This document shows, in pieces, positions 49,879 through 59,455 of a stretch of DNA of 64,000 nt. The stretch is from VXYL01 sp965208525. Lineage in GTDB: Bacteria; Pseudomonadota; Gammaproteobacteria; Pseudomonadales; Azotimanducaceae. The DNA lies in contig OZ242340.1 in assembly GCA_965208525.1 (NCBI GenBank), positions 310,001-374,000 on the forward strand. Direction: 5' to 3'. The notes beneath the pieces were generated by a model that saw only the letters and a list, made by a program, of their open reading frames with translations, was not told the DNA's origin and did no database searches. The position numbers and the translations under genes are program-made. Position 1 is the stretch's first letter, and every line of letters begins with the position of its first letter.

Positions 49879-52800
49879 TTAGAAGCCCACCGTGAGACGC
49901 ATGAATGCGATGCGGCCCATGATGTTGTCGACGTAGGTGTCGTAGCCGACGCCCGAAGGCATCGGGTCGGGGTTGGCGTTGAAGATGTTGCGCATCGAGA
50001 GGTTCAGCGACGCGTAACCGAAGCCGAAGATGTCCGGCCGGGTGTACGTGTAGCTGGCGTCCCAATAGTGACGCGAGTCGATGCGGCAGTACGGGTTGCG
50101 GTCTTGGTCGGCGCAAACCTTGTCTTCAGCAAGCGTCACAACCTCGGCACCGTCGGTGCCTTCACCCGCGCGGGGCTGACCGTTGACCCAAGTGCCGGAG
50201 AGGTCGAAGCCGCGCTCGTCGTTCAACACCTCATCCCACGAGGCCATCACGTCGCGCAGGCTAGAGTGCCAGCGGACGCCGAACTGGGCGATGTGATCGC
50301 CGTAGAACCAGCGCACGTTCGCATTGACGCGCCACTCCGGCGTTGCCGGCAGGCTCCAGAACAGTTCGTTCAGGCTGCGGATGTAGTGGACACCGTTGTT
50401 GCGGTTGCCAACGCCATCGACGCGGATGCCGCCGTAGGCGTGGCCGCTGTCGGCGGTGAACCGGACGATGCTCATCTCCACCATCTGCGTGGCGCTCATG
50501 GACAGCGCGAAGCTGCCGTAGTCGCCGCCGATGTAGGGGATGGACTCCGCCTCGAAGCGATACCGCGCACCCCAGATGATGCTGGTGGTGGTCTGCTCGC
50601 CTTGGTTCGTCCACGGGGAGTCAACCTGCTCAAGTTGCAGGCCATCGATGCCGCCGCGAATGATCGCGCTGCCGGCTACGCCCGTCTCGTGGTCTTGTAC
50701 CCACGAGATGGCCGCCTGACGACGACACTCCAGCTCAGACGCCGACGTGTTGGCGAGGTACTCACCCACGTTCGAGCGGTCGGTGCGCTGTTCGTTGTCG
50801 TAGTCGAGCTCCGTGCCCGGGCACATCTCGCGAGCGTGCTGCGTGAAGCCGATGCCCGCCGCGCTGATGTTGGAACTGGCCGCAAAGCGGTCAACCCGAC
50901 CGTTGAAGTCCACCGTGGTGTAATCCACGTCGAAGTTCAGGTCGCCGTCCAGGAACTGCAGCGAGAGGCCGAAGTTGTAGAGGTCGGAAACCTCTGCATC
51001 GAGCTCCGGTGCCTCCGAGTCCGGCGTCAGCACGTTCGGAACAACGCCCCCATCCCCGGCATCCGCGCAAGCGGCTAGCTCGGGCATGTTGTCGCAGATG
51101 TAGTCGGACAGGCTCCGCACGGAGCTTGAGTAGCTGCCTGACTGTGCGATCGAGGGGTTGAAGAGCTGGAACATCCCCGGCAGCACGTAGCCTTGCGTGA
51201 GGCTTGCGCGCAGCGCGAGGAAGTCAAGCGGCTGGTAGCGAATCGCCAGCTTCGGAATCACGGTGTCGAAGTTCACCTTGCTGCCAGCAGTGCTGTAGCC
51301 GCCGCGAGCCTCGAACTCCGCGTAGCGAGCCGCGACCTGGGCTTCCATCTGACCCCAGAAGTCGTGGTCCACCAGCGGCAGCGAGAATTCGACGAAGACC
51401 GCGCGGGTTTCCTCTTCCGTCAACTGATAGTTGATGGAGGTGTTACCCGACCAGGGGTCGAAGTCCGCCGTGCCGATGCCGAGACCAACTGCACCCATTG
51501 CGTCAGGACGGAACTCTTCCGACTCCTGCCGCCAGTGGATGCCTGCCGCGATGCCGACCGGCTGGTCGTTCCAAGGCAGGTCGTAGATCGAGCTGTTGTT
51601 GGCCACCAAGTCGATGATGTGCATGCCGATCGTGCGCTGCATCTGCGAGAGGTGGATGCCGGCAAAGCGGTTTTCCTCCTCCGTGTTCACCTCAGCGGCG
51701 TTCGGATCCCGCCATGCCGGCTGGAGTTCGCCGTCTTCGGTGGTCGCGAGCCACGCCGTGCTGAAGGGGTTCCAGCACTGATCGCCGAACGGACCTGCCT
51801 GACAGCGAAGTGCGGCAATCGTCATGGGCCATGCGGCTTCCATGCGATCGTCCGTCTTGCGGCTGATCTGCCAGATCCAGTCTGCATCCACGATCCAGTC
51901 GGTGTCCGGAATGTCAACTTCCATGCCGAGACGGAGCCGGAAGTTGTCGATCGTGGTGCGATCCTTCCAGGTCATGTCGTCGTTCAGCCAGGGGATGTTG
52001 TTGTTGTAGGGCTGCTTCGGCGTGATGTTGTTGTCATGCCAGGCGCGCACGTCCTCGAACAGGCGAACACCGCCGTTGCCCAGGGTATCCGGGTCGAAGC
52101 GGTCGGGAATGCCGTCGCCGTCCATGTCCATGGTGTCGGAGAGCAGCACGACTCGGTACTCGGGGTTCCGCGTCAGGCCGAAGTCGGCATCGGGAATGCC
52201 GTCGCCGTCCGCGTCAACACCGGTGGTCCGGTCGGGAATGCCGTCACCGTTGGCGTCCTGCGCAAACAGCATCATCTCGCCCGGCTCTTCCAGGTAGTCG
52301 TAGCGGCCGTTGCCGTTGCGGTCGTCGTAGTTCAGGTACGAGTCGGCATGGATGCCGCGCTCGAGGAAGGTGTCGGCCGCGCCGCCAGCATCGGCGGAGA
52401 ACATCGTCCGAACCCACTCCTCACGCTGCGCCCAGCGATCGTTCCACTCGTCGCAACCGTCAAGCGCGAGGTAGTCGCACGCGCTCGATCCGTCCGCGTA
52501 GGCGCGGAAGGGGTTGCCGGGGTTGGAGCCGACCACCATGGCCGCCGTCGGGCCATTGGAAGCGCGGGAGTTCCAGTCGTCGAGACGAACCGAGTAGTTG
52601 CGCGTGTTGAAGTCGAGCCGCGAAGTCACCAACTCACCACGCACTTTCACGTAGTCGTTGAACTCGTGCTCGAAGTAGGTCATCGCGGATTCTTGGTTGC
52701 GCTCCTCGCGGATGTCGGCCTGGTCGCCGATCGATGCGCGGCAGTCCTGCGGCTCACCAGCCGGGTAGCCTTCCTGGCCGTTCCATGCGGACCAGCCATC

Positions 52801-54225
52801 GAGCTCACCCACCATGAAGCCGTTCAGGTAGTTGCTCGGCAACTGGTTGTCGGTGTAGCCGAGGTTCTGCTCGGAGTTGTCCCAGCCACTGATCGTGGTG
52901 AACGGATGGTCGGCCAGTTCCGGATATGGCAGCACGCCGCCCTTGCCGCTACGAATGTCGTCGCGGCGCGGGTCATCCGGTGGCAGCGGCGGACGGAACG
53001 GCGTGTAGTCGTTGCCGCCACCGAAGGCGTAGCCACAACCTGGGTCTTGCCGGAAGGCCGTCCAGATGCCGCCCGACTGGTCGGCGTCGTTGTAGCCGCC
53101 GTAGGGCAGCATGTTGTCGCTGAGCTGCGGGCCGCGCCATGCGCCCCGACCGCCCTTGCGCGAACCCATGAAGTGGATCGGCACGACGCCGGGGTCGTTG
53201 ATGTCGTAGACCGGCGAGAAGACGCCGCCAGCCGGGCCCGCTGCGGGAATCGAGTTCGATTGGTCGCTGCGAGTCGGCGAGTAGCGTTCTGCCAGCCAGC
53301 CGCCGGTGTTGCCCCAGCCCCAACGCTGTGCGTCAGGCAGGCGATACCAGATCGCGTCCACCGAGGCGTTCGGCGACAGCTCGCCGCTCGAGCCACGGTG
53401 CGGGATCAGGTACTCGCCGGGATGCGCCCAGGGACGTTCCTGATACGGGTGCAGATACTGCCCCGTCCAGTTCGCCGAGCTGATGACGTAGTCCGGGCGG
53501 TCCGTCTGCTTCATCCGTGCCTGGTCACGAATCTCCAAGGCGAAGATGATGCTGGTGCGGTCGCCCTGTGCACCCGCAAGGAGCCCCATGCGCTTGGCCG
53601 GCGTGCCGTTTTCGATGGGCTGCGAATACTCGTAGTTCACCATCAGGCCGTCGAAGTCCTTGCGCGGCACCAGGTTGATGACGCCGGACACTGCCGATGC
53701 GCCGTACAGCGCCGAGGCGCCGTCGAGAATCGTCTCGATACGGCCAATGGCGATGCCGGGATACATGTTGTTGAGGTCCGAACCTGCGCGTCGCGTGGAC
53801 GAGCCTATGCCGGTGACGCTGGCAGGCACCCGGTGCCCGTCCATCATCGTCATCGTCGCTCGCGTGCCGAGACCGCGAAGGTTGGCCCACGTTTCCGCGC
53901 CCTGCTGGAATTGCTGGTCGTCGGCACCGTGGAACTCGGTGGTTGCCGTCTGGGCGTTCACACCGATCTGGAACGTCTGGTCGAAGACGATGTCCCCGAG
54001 GTCGGACGTTCCCGACAGAGAGAGGTCGACCGCGTCGACGATGTCGCGAGGCGATGGCAAGTCGAAGTTGTCGCGCCGGATGTAAGACCCGGTTACGACC
54101 ATCTCCTCGACGTCCTCGTCCTCCTCCTCGTCGCTTTCGTCCTCTTCGGCCGCCTGCGCATTCACGACGCTAAACGCGAGCATGAGTGCGGTGGACAGCC
54201 GCAGTGAGTGCTTAAGCCATTTCAT
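49879..54225 (-). CDS. Large TonB-dependent receptor with thrombospondin type 3-like insert
   Basis: 1448 residues from ATG 54225, with GAGGGG upstream; the frame is open to 54396. A signal peptide (about 1-29) is followed by an acidic stretch and TonB-box-like EEMVVTGSYI. The plug domain (about 45-175) has NLRGLGTRATMTMMDGHRVP and DGASALYGASAVSGVINLVPRK. The long barrel ends FMRLTVGF with a terminal Phe, as needed for BAM insertion. At about 654-713 there are calcium-type repeats DANGDGIPD, DADGDGIPD and DMDGDGIPD, as in thrombospondin type 3 repeats, an unusual extracellular-loop insert. Substrate unknown; plug and barrel resemble large oligosaccharide or peptide receptors of gammaproteobacteria. 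Confidence 0.93.
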   Translation of the reverse strand: MKWLKHSLRLSTALMLAFSVVNAQAAEEDESDEEEDEDVEEMVVTGSYIRRDNFDLPSPRDIVDAVDLSLSGTSDLGDIVFDQTFQIGVNAQTATTEFHGADDQQFQQGAETWANLRGLGTRATMTMMDGHRVPASVTGIGSSTRRAGSDLNNMYPGIAIGRIETILDGASALYGASAVSGVINLVPRKDFDGLMVNYEYSQPIENGTPAKRMGLLAGAQGDRTSIIFALEIRDQARMKQTDRPDYVISSANWTGQYLHPYQERPWAHPGEYLIPHRGSSGELSPNASVDAIWYRLPDAQRWGWGNTGGWLAERYSPTRSDQSNSIPAAGPAGGVFSPVYDINDPGVVPIHFMGSRKGGRGAWRGPQLSDNMLPYGGYNDADQSGGIWTAFRQDPGCGYAFGGGNDYTPFRPPLPPDDPRRDDIRSGKGGVLPYPELADHPFTTISGWDNSEQNLGYTDNQLPSNYLNGFMVGELDGWSAWNGQEGYPAGEPQDCRASIGDQADIREERNQESAMTYFEHEFNDYVKVRGELVTSRLDFNTRNYSVRLDDWNSRASNGPTAAMVVGSNPGNPFRAYADGSSACDYLALDGCDEWNDRWAQREEWVRTMFSADAGGAADTFLERGIHADSYLNYDDRNGNGRYDYLEEPGEMMLFAQDANGDGIPDRTTGVDADGDGIPDADFGLTRNPEYRVVLLSDTMDMDGDGIPDRFDPDTLGNGGVRLFEDVRAWHDNNITPKQPYNNNIPWLNDDMTWKDRTTIDNFRLRLGMEVDIPDTDWIVDADWIWQISRKTDDRMEAAWPMTIAALRCQAGPFGDQCWNPFSTAWLATTEDGELQPAWRDPNAAEVNTEEENRFAGIHLSQMQRTIGMHIIDLVANNSSIYDLPWNDQPVGIAAGIHWRQESEEFRPDAMGAVGLGIGTADFDPWSGNTSINYQLTEEETRAVFVEFSLPLVDHDFWGQMEAQVAARYAEFEARGGYSTAGSKVNFDTVIPKLAIRYQPLDFLALRASLTQGYVLPGMFQLFNPSIAQSGSYSSSVRSLSDYICDNMPELAACADAGDGGVVPNVLTPDSEAPELDAEVSDLYNFGLSLQFLDGDLNFDVDYTTVDFNGRVDRFAASSNISAAGIGFTQHAREMCPGTELDYDNEQRTDRSNVGEYLANTSASELECRRQAAISWVQDHETGVAGSAIIRGGIDGLQLEQVDSPWTNQGEQTTTSIIWGARYRFEAESIPYIGGDYGSFALSMSATQMVEMSIVRFTADSGHAYGGIRVDGVGNRNNGVHYIRSLNELFWSLPATPEWRVNANVRWFYGDHIAQFGVRWHSSLRDVMASWDEVLNDERGFDLSGTWVNGQPRAGEGTDGAEVVTLAEDKVCADQDRNPYCRIDSRHYWDASYTYTRPDIFGFGYASLNLSMRNIFNANPDPMPSGVGYDTYVDNIMGRIAFMRLTVGF

Positions 54226-54485
54226 GAAACCGTTTCCCCTCGATTTCCTTGGGTTAGCTTCTCGCGCCGCTCGCGCCGGTGCCGACTCTTGCGCAAATCC
54301 GGCAAGCAACCGGAACTGCAAAAAAGTCGGCCACGGCATGCGCCGGTGCGGTCGGTCCTTCCCCGACACAGGCGCTTTTACGCGTCCATTTGCCACTTGT
54401 CAAGGCGCTCTACGACAATTTGTGACAAATCTGCAACATTTTCATTCTGAGGCGTTAGGACACCCTCGGGCGGCGGCATCGGCCG

Positions 54486-54523
54486 AGGTCCCCGGGGCGA
54501 GGGCGCCCTCGCCCCGGGGACCT
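54486..54523. repeat. Perfect 38-bp palindrome
   Basis: The sequence from AGGTCCCCGGGGCGAGGGC is followed at once by its exact reverse complement, with no loop spacer. It lies 10 bp past the stop of the 54534-55997 TPR gene and 260 bp before the receptor start. It has no T-run, so it is not a standard terminator. A variant of the palindromic repeat families is likely. Confidence 0.85.
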
Positions 54524-54533
54524 GCTGCTGGCG

Positions 54534-55997
54534 CTATGGAAGCGGCGGCTGCCACCACAGGGAAGCCGCGGCGAACGGTCGCGCAGGGGTTGTCTCCGAC
54601 GCCAGTGCAGCGAGGATCAGGCGTGCGTCCTCGTGGCCCGAATGGTCGGTGGCGATACGCCTTGCTGCCAAGGGATCCACCGCGAGCAGCGCGAGCGCCA
54701 GCGTCAGGCGCGTGTCGGCATCGTCGCGCACACGCAGCAATGCGCGGGCGCGGACCAGGGCGGCGTCGGCGTTGCCGCAGAGGGCCTCGGTGCGCGCCGC
54801 CACCAAGTGGGTCTCGCCGGAAGCCGGCGCGAGGCGCAGCGCGCGAGCGAGCGGGGCGCGGGCCTTCGCGCACGCCCCCTGCGCCAGCCGCGACATCGCT
54901 AGCCAATAAAGGTGGCTTGCCTGCTCCGGTTCTGCGCTCGCGAGTTCGGCATAGCTGCGCTCCGCCTCCGCATGTTCCCCTTGCTGCATGGCCAGGCCGG
55001 CGTGCAACGCCATCGCCGGCGTCCCGTCAAGCGACAAGATGCGTCGGCTTTCCTCAAGCGCCGCCGCGGGCCGACCGTGCCGCACGAGGGCACGAGCAAG
55101 AGCGAGCCCAACGCTTGCATCGTTCGGGGCAAGGGATGTGGCCTGGGTGTATGCCGCAAGGGCTGCCTCCACCTCGCCCCGCGCTTCGGCGTTCGCCGCC
55201 GCCTCTATATAAAAGCGGGGGTTCAGGCTGAGGGCAGCGACTTCGAGCAGGAGCGGGTCGTGCACCGTTGGCGCATCCCGCCCCCGTCGGGCAAGCCAGC
55301 GCTCGGCAGTTTGGCTATTGCCGAGACGCCGTTCGACGATGGCGAGCTTGTAGGCAAGCCGGCCCGCAGGCTCGGCCTGCCACGCCCGTTCGAGAAGACC
55401 GCGCGCCTCCCACCACTCTTGCGTTGCGATCGCGACGTCCGCCAGCGCTTCAAGGGCCGCCGCGGACCGGGCATCGGCGGCAAGGGCTCGCTGCAAGTGG
55501 GTGGTTGCGCCATCTGCGTCACCGCGGTCCAGCAGTAGCGTGCCGAGCCGGTAATGCGACGACGCATGTTCCGGGTGAATTTCGAGTGCAGCACGGAAGT
55601 CCTGGACCGCGCCATCGAGCTGCCCACGATCGCGACGCACAACGCCGCGAAGGTAGTGCCAGCGAAACGCTTCCGCAACGGCCGCCGCCTCGCCACCTGC
55701 GGCCAACCGGGCGTCGGCAATCGCTTCGCTGTAGAGGTGCTCGGCTTCCACCAACAACTGCTGGGCATGGTGAAACATCGCCAGCCGACCGTTCGCCGCC
55801 GCCCGAACGGCCGCGTCGCCGCTCGCAAGCTGCTCGCGTTCATCCGCCCAAGCCGCCGCCACCGGATCAGCCAAATGGGGTGGCAGCGACAGCGCGGGGT
55901 CCCGAGGCGCCGCATGCACGGCGATGCCACACGCGATCGCCAAGGCAAACCGCACTCGCCACACCCGACGCGGCATCGCTGTCGGCCAAGTCTTCAT
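54534..55997 (-). CDS. TPR-repeat exported protein
   Basis: 487 residues from ATG 55997; longer forms start at 56033 or TTG 56051. An N-terminal hydrophobic segment (VRFALAIACGIAVHAAP) suggests export. About six TPR-like units follow, including GQLDGAVQDFRAAL, GDADGATTHLQRAL, GEVEAALAAYTQAT and GRPAAALEESRRIL. It ends Trp-rich (SLWWQPPLP). A role as a periplasmic scaffold is inferred. It lies immediately downstream of the 56055-56795 gene on the same strand, so the two are probably an operon, upstream of the TonB receptor gene. Confidence 0.82.
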   Translation of the reverse strand: MKTWPTAMPRRVWRVRFALAIACGIAVHAAPRDPALSLPPHLADPVAAAWADEREQLASGDAAVRAAANGRLAMFHHAQQLLVEAEHLYSEAIADARLAAGGEAAAVAEAFRWHYLRGVVRRDRGQLDGAVQDFRAALEIHPEHASSHYRLGTLLLDRGDADGATTHLQRALAADARSAAALEALADVAIATQEWWEARGLLERAWQAEPAGRLAYKLAIVERRLGNSQTAERWLARRGRDAPTVHDPLLLEVAALSLNPRFYIEAAANAEARGEVEAALAAYTQATSLAPNDASVGLALARALVRHGRPAAALEESRRILSLDGTPAMALHAGLAMQQGEHAEAERSYAELASAEPEQASHLYWLAMSRLAQGACAKARAPLARALRLAPASGETHLVAARTEALCGNADAALVRARALLRVRDDADTRLTLALALLAVDPLAARRIATDHSGHEDARLILAALASETTPARPFAAASLWWQPPLP

Positions 55998-56054
55998 CGC
56001 CGCAAGAGCATAGGCGCTCACCCCGGCACGCATAGCGACGGGCGCCGCCAAGCT

Positions 56055-56795
56055 TCACTGCCGATAGGCACCGAGTGCTTCGAGCTCCTCCACCGCGTCC
56101 ACGCCCATGTAGGTGACGTACTTCCACTCCTCCGCAAAGTTGCAGCGGATCTTCGTCAGGTGCGTTCCCGCCTGCTTGCCGCGCAGGCAATTGACCCCCG
56201 TGGCCTCGCTGCCGTACTGGGTCGTGTAGGCGGCGATGATGCCCTCGAGGCGCGGATGCAGTTCAGCCGGCACATGCGAGCGCAGTTCGTTCAGACGGTT
56301 GCGCACGGAGGGCATGGTGGTGCCGGACGCCGCCACGCCCATCCAGCCCATGCCCGCGGCAACGTCCTGCTCGATGTCGCCGAGGCCGAGCACGAGGATT
56401 TCGCCCAACCGAGCCTGCGCCATCTTGAAGCCACGCTTCGCCGCCGCAAGGAGATGCGGCGCGGCTTCGTCGTAGCGGTGCTGCAGATAGAGCTGGCGGC
56501 CGCGCTCGTTCGACAGATGCGTGTCGAGCATCATCATCGCGATGGTCTCGGCCGTGCCATCGTCCGCGTCGGCCGTTACGACAACCTCCTCGTCCGCTTC
56601 CGGCAACGCAGCCCGCATGCTGTCCGCTGGGGGCGATGCCAGAACACCGTCCGGCACCTCGTCTGCGCTGAGCGCGAGCGGCGCCGACAGGCACGCCATC
56701 ATGATGCCGGCCAGCCATTGATGGACGCGGTTCGAGACAGCGGTACGAAAAGAGGCTGAGAGGGAAGGGTTCCGAGCTGAAGCGTCTTTGGTCAT
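56055..56795 (-). CDS. Exported hypothetical protein with Sel1/TPR-like repeats
   Basis: 246 residues from ATG 56795, which has GGAGG seven bases upstream. A signal peptide with a positive n-region (NRVHQWLAGIMMACLSAPLALSA) is followed by an acidic stretch. A Sel1/TPR-like helical region follows (about 95-165, QLYLQHRYDEAAPHLLAAAKRGFKMAQARLGEILVLG and AAGMGWMGVAASG). The C-terminal part contains two cysteines (NCLRG, IRCNF) and TYMGVDAVEELEAL. I do not recognise a specific family. The next gene on the strand starts about at its stop codon. Confidence 0.8.
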   Translation of the reverse strand: MTKDASARNPSLSASFRTAVSNRVHQWLAGIMMACLSAPLALSADEVPDGVLASPPADSMRAALPEADEEVVVTADADDGTAETIAMMMLDTHLSNERGRQLYLQHRYDEAAPHLLAAAKRGFKMAQARLGEILVLGLGDIEQDVAAGMGWMGVAASGTTMPSVRNRLNELRSHVPAELHPRLEGIIAAYTTQYGSEATGVNCLRGKQAGTHLTKIRCNFAEEWKYVTYMGVDAVEELEALGAYRQ

Positions 56796-57036
56796 GGGCT
56801 CCTCCGCAATTTGTGGAACCGCCACCGTGGCGCAGCGCAAGGGGGTTCCAGCCTGTCGGGCGATTTTCCTACAAGACTTGCAGACATTGGCTCGGTGGGG
56901 TCCCCGCCAGCCTTGCCCACGTTCGGCTCCAGCCGACCGCCGCTTCCCGCGGTGATGGCTCCGCTCCCTCAACCAAAATCGTGAATTGCGTGCTACGGTT
57001 AGGCTCAGGCACCAAATCCTTGGGGAGGGATGCGAC

Positions 57037-59097
57037 ATGCGATGCGCGTTTGGTTTGGTTCTTGCGCTTGCCGACCGTTTCCGGCACGGCCGCTTCGGTC
57101 GCGCGGCTACCGTGGCGGCATTGGCAGCGGCTCTCGCGAGTGTCGGCTCGCTCGCCGGCGTACTCGACACAATCAGCATCGTGTCGAACCCCGGCGGCGA
57201 CGGCACCTACTCGTCGGACGGCGAGGACAGCACGATCATCTTCCGCGCCACTTGGGTCGAGAAGGTCAGCGTCCGTGGCGCCAACCTCGTTTTCGTGATG
57301 GGCGACGAGGAACGCGAGGCGTTCTGTCCACAGACGGGTGACTGCGACACATGCCCCGTGTTCAACTTTGAGTGCACGTACGAGGTGCAGCCAGGAGATC
57401 TGGACGAAGACGGCATTTCCATCCAGCCCGCATCGGTGAGGCCGCCGTTCGCGGGCAGCATCACCCGCAACAACTCGAACATCAACCAAGCGACCTGCAC
57501 TTCCGCCGAAGTCGGGGAATGCACATACCCAGGCCTGCCAGACCAAGCCGGTCACAAGGTTGACGGTGGTCCCGCCGAGGCGTCGGAGCCCGACGACCCG
57601 GAGGAGCCGGACGAGCCTGCGGATCCGGACCAGGGCAGCGACGGGCACACGGGGCGCACCGCGTCGGCGCTGCTCGGGATCGGCCCGCCCGAGATCGGCA
57701 CCATCGACGGCGCGGACGACGTCGACTACTACCGCATCGACCTCGCCGGCAGCGCCACCGTGACCGTCGCCACCGCCGGCCCCACCGACACCCGCGGCGA
57801 GCTGCTCGCCGGCAACGGCGCGCTGATCGCCTCCGACAGCGACTCCGGCCCCGGCGGCAACAACTTCCAGCTCACCGAGGCGCTCGAGGCCGGCGTCTAC
57901 TACGTCGCCGTCTCGGGTTCCGAGGGCGGCTACGCCCTCACGGCGCTGCTCGCCGACGCCGGCGACCAGGGCGGCACCGCGGCGAGCTCGACCCTGCTCA
58001 CCCTCTACGGCGCGGCCGAGGTCGAGAGCGTCTCCGCCATCGGCTCGAGCGCCCTGCTCTCCACCGTCGGCAGCATCGACGAGGCCATGGCGGACCTCGA
58101 CTACTTCCGCATCGACGTGCCGCGCGACGGCACCGACGTGACGGTGCGCAGCGCCGGAAGCACCGACACCGCCGGGCGCCTGCTCGACAGCGCGCTCATG
58201 GAGGTCGCGGCCGAGGACGGCGGCGACGGCAACTTCCAGATCGAGGCGACGCTCGACGCCGGCACCTACTACGTCGAGGTGATGGGCGAGACGGGCCGCT
58301 ACCGCGTGCTCGCCTCCGGCTCGGACCCCGACTGCGCCTGCGCCGAGGAGGCGATGGCGATGGGGGACCACGGCGGCACCGACGAGACCTCGACGCTGAT
58401 GCCGATCGGCCCGCCGCTGACCGGGACGATCGCCGACGGCGACGACGCGGACGTGTTCCGCATCGACCTCGCCGGCGACGCCACGGTGGTGTTCGAGACC
58501 GCCGGCCCGACCGACACGATGGGCGTCCTGCGCAGCGGCGCCGGCGAGGAGCTGGCGTCGGCGGACGGCGGCGGCCCGGCGATGAACTTCAGCATCGCCG
58601 AGGAGCTGGCCGCCGGCGTGTACTACCTGGAGGTGTCCGGCGGCGCCGGCAGCTACGCGGTGAACGCGCAGCTCGGCGGCGGCGACGCGGACCACGGCGA
58701 CACGGCGGGCCTGTCGACGCTGCTGACGCTCTACAGCCAGGACGACGTCGACAACATCAGGCCGCAGGCGCTCTTGTCGACGGCTGCCCAGATCGACGCC
58801 GCGGAGACGGACATGGACGTGTTCCGTCTCGACGTTCCGATGGACATGACGGACGTGACGATCCGCAGCGCCGGCAGCCTCGACACCTACGCCTACCTGC
58901 GCGACGCGGACGGCATGGAGCTGGCGATGGACGACTCCGACGGCGCCTTCCGCATCGAGGCGACCCTCGACGCCGGCGTCTACTACGTCGCGGTCGGCGG
59001 CCACGAGACCGGACGCTACCGCGTGCTCGCCTGGGGCGACTCGCAGGTCGAGTGCGACTGCGCCGGGGACGGCGGCGAGGACGACGACGGTTCGTAG
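57037..59097 (+). CDS. Secreted PPC-repeat protein, tandem copy 1
   Basis: 686 residues from ATG 57037, with GGGGAGGG upstream. A signal peptide (about 18-41) precedes an N-terminal beta domain containing IVSNPGGDGTYSSDGEDSTIIFRATW, with Cys-rich DCDTCPVFNFEC. An acidic Pro/Glu linker follows, then four PPC-like beta-sandwich domains (about 205-675), each with a pattern such as DVDYYRIDLAGSATVTV ... LEAGVYYVAVSG. PPC domains are usually found at C-termini of secreted peptidases, but no protease domain is present here. It ends GEDDDGS. From about 57650 on it is nearly identical to 60106-61549. Confidence 0.88.
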   Translation: MRCAFGLVLALADRFRHGRFGRAATVAALAAALASVGSLAGVLDTISIVSNPGGDGTYSSDGEDSTIIFRATWVEKVSVRGANLVFVMGDEEREAFCPQTGDCDTCPVFNFECTYEVQPGDLDEDGISIQPASVRPPFAGSITRNNSNINQATCTSAEVGECTYPGLPDQAGHKVDGGPAEASEPDDPEEPDEPADPDQGSDGHTGRTASALLGIGPPEIGTIDGADDVDYYRIDLAGSATVTVATAGPTDTRGELLAGNGALIASDSDSGPGGNNFQLTEALEAGVYYVAVSGSEGGYALTALLADAGDQGGTAASSTLLTLYGAAEVESVSAIGSSALLSTVGSIDEAMADLDYFRIDVPRDGTDVTVRSAGSTDTAGRLLDSALMEVAAEDGGDGNFQIEATLDAGTYYVEVMGETGRYRVLASGSDPDCACAEEAMAMGDHGGTDETSTLMPIGPPLTGTIADGDDADVFRIDLAGDATVVFETAGPTDTMGVLRSGAGEELASADGGGPAMNFSIAEELAAGVYYLEVSGGAGSYAVNAQLGGGDADHGDTAGLSTLLTLYSQDDVDNIRPQALLSTAAQIDAAETDMDVFRLDVPMDMTDVTIRSAGSLDTYAYLRDADGMELAMDDSDGAFRIEATLDAGVYYVAVGGHETGRYRVLAWGDSQVECDCAGDGGEDDDGS

Positions 59098-59098
59098 C

Positions 59099-59400
59099 GC
59101 CTAGGGCCGCGGGGCGACCCAGGCGTCGCCCGTGGCCTACCCTTTTGTACGCCTCGTCGGTGGGACGCGGAGCCTCCTGGCAGAGGCTGGCTTGTTGGTG
59201 GCGTTGTTCGGGGTTGGCGCTTCGTTGGCGTTGTCGGGAACGCTTGCCTGCGGTGGGCTTGGCCGGCTCCGCTGCGTGCGCGCCTTCGGCACGCCTGGAG
59301 GGCGGGACGCCCTCCGCCCAGCGAGGCCCTCGCATGGCAGGGGCTGTTGCTTCGGTGTTTGTTGGCGGGCGAACTGCCAGTTGCTTCGCAACCGCCGGCC
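59099..59400. repeat. Shared 3' flank and long repeat element between the PPC genes
   Basis: 59099-59190 matches 61553-61645 (from CTAGGGCCGCGGG to CTCCTGGCAGAGG), so the duplication unit includes it. 59191-59370 is a copy of the long element also at 26286-26475, with a GGAGGGCGGGACGCCCTCC palindrome near 59298-59316. A CTGCCAGTTGCTTCGC-type sequence follows. No gene lies here. Confidence 0.85.
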
Positions 59401-59455
59401 TTCGGCGTGCTACGCTCAGCCATCGGGCACGAATATCTTTCGGGAGGGATGCGAC

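Noticed and set aside
51193..54207. 1004-residue open frame on the plus strand
   Set aside because: It is antisense to the TonB receptor gene. High GC leaves the opposite strand open; the composition is Arg/Val-rich with no domain.
56869..59004. 711-residue minus-strand frame
   Set aside because: Antisense to the PPC-repeat gene; His/Ala/Val repeats come from reading the repeat DNA backwards. The same holds for 59549-61456.
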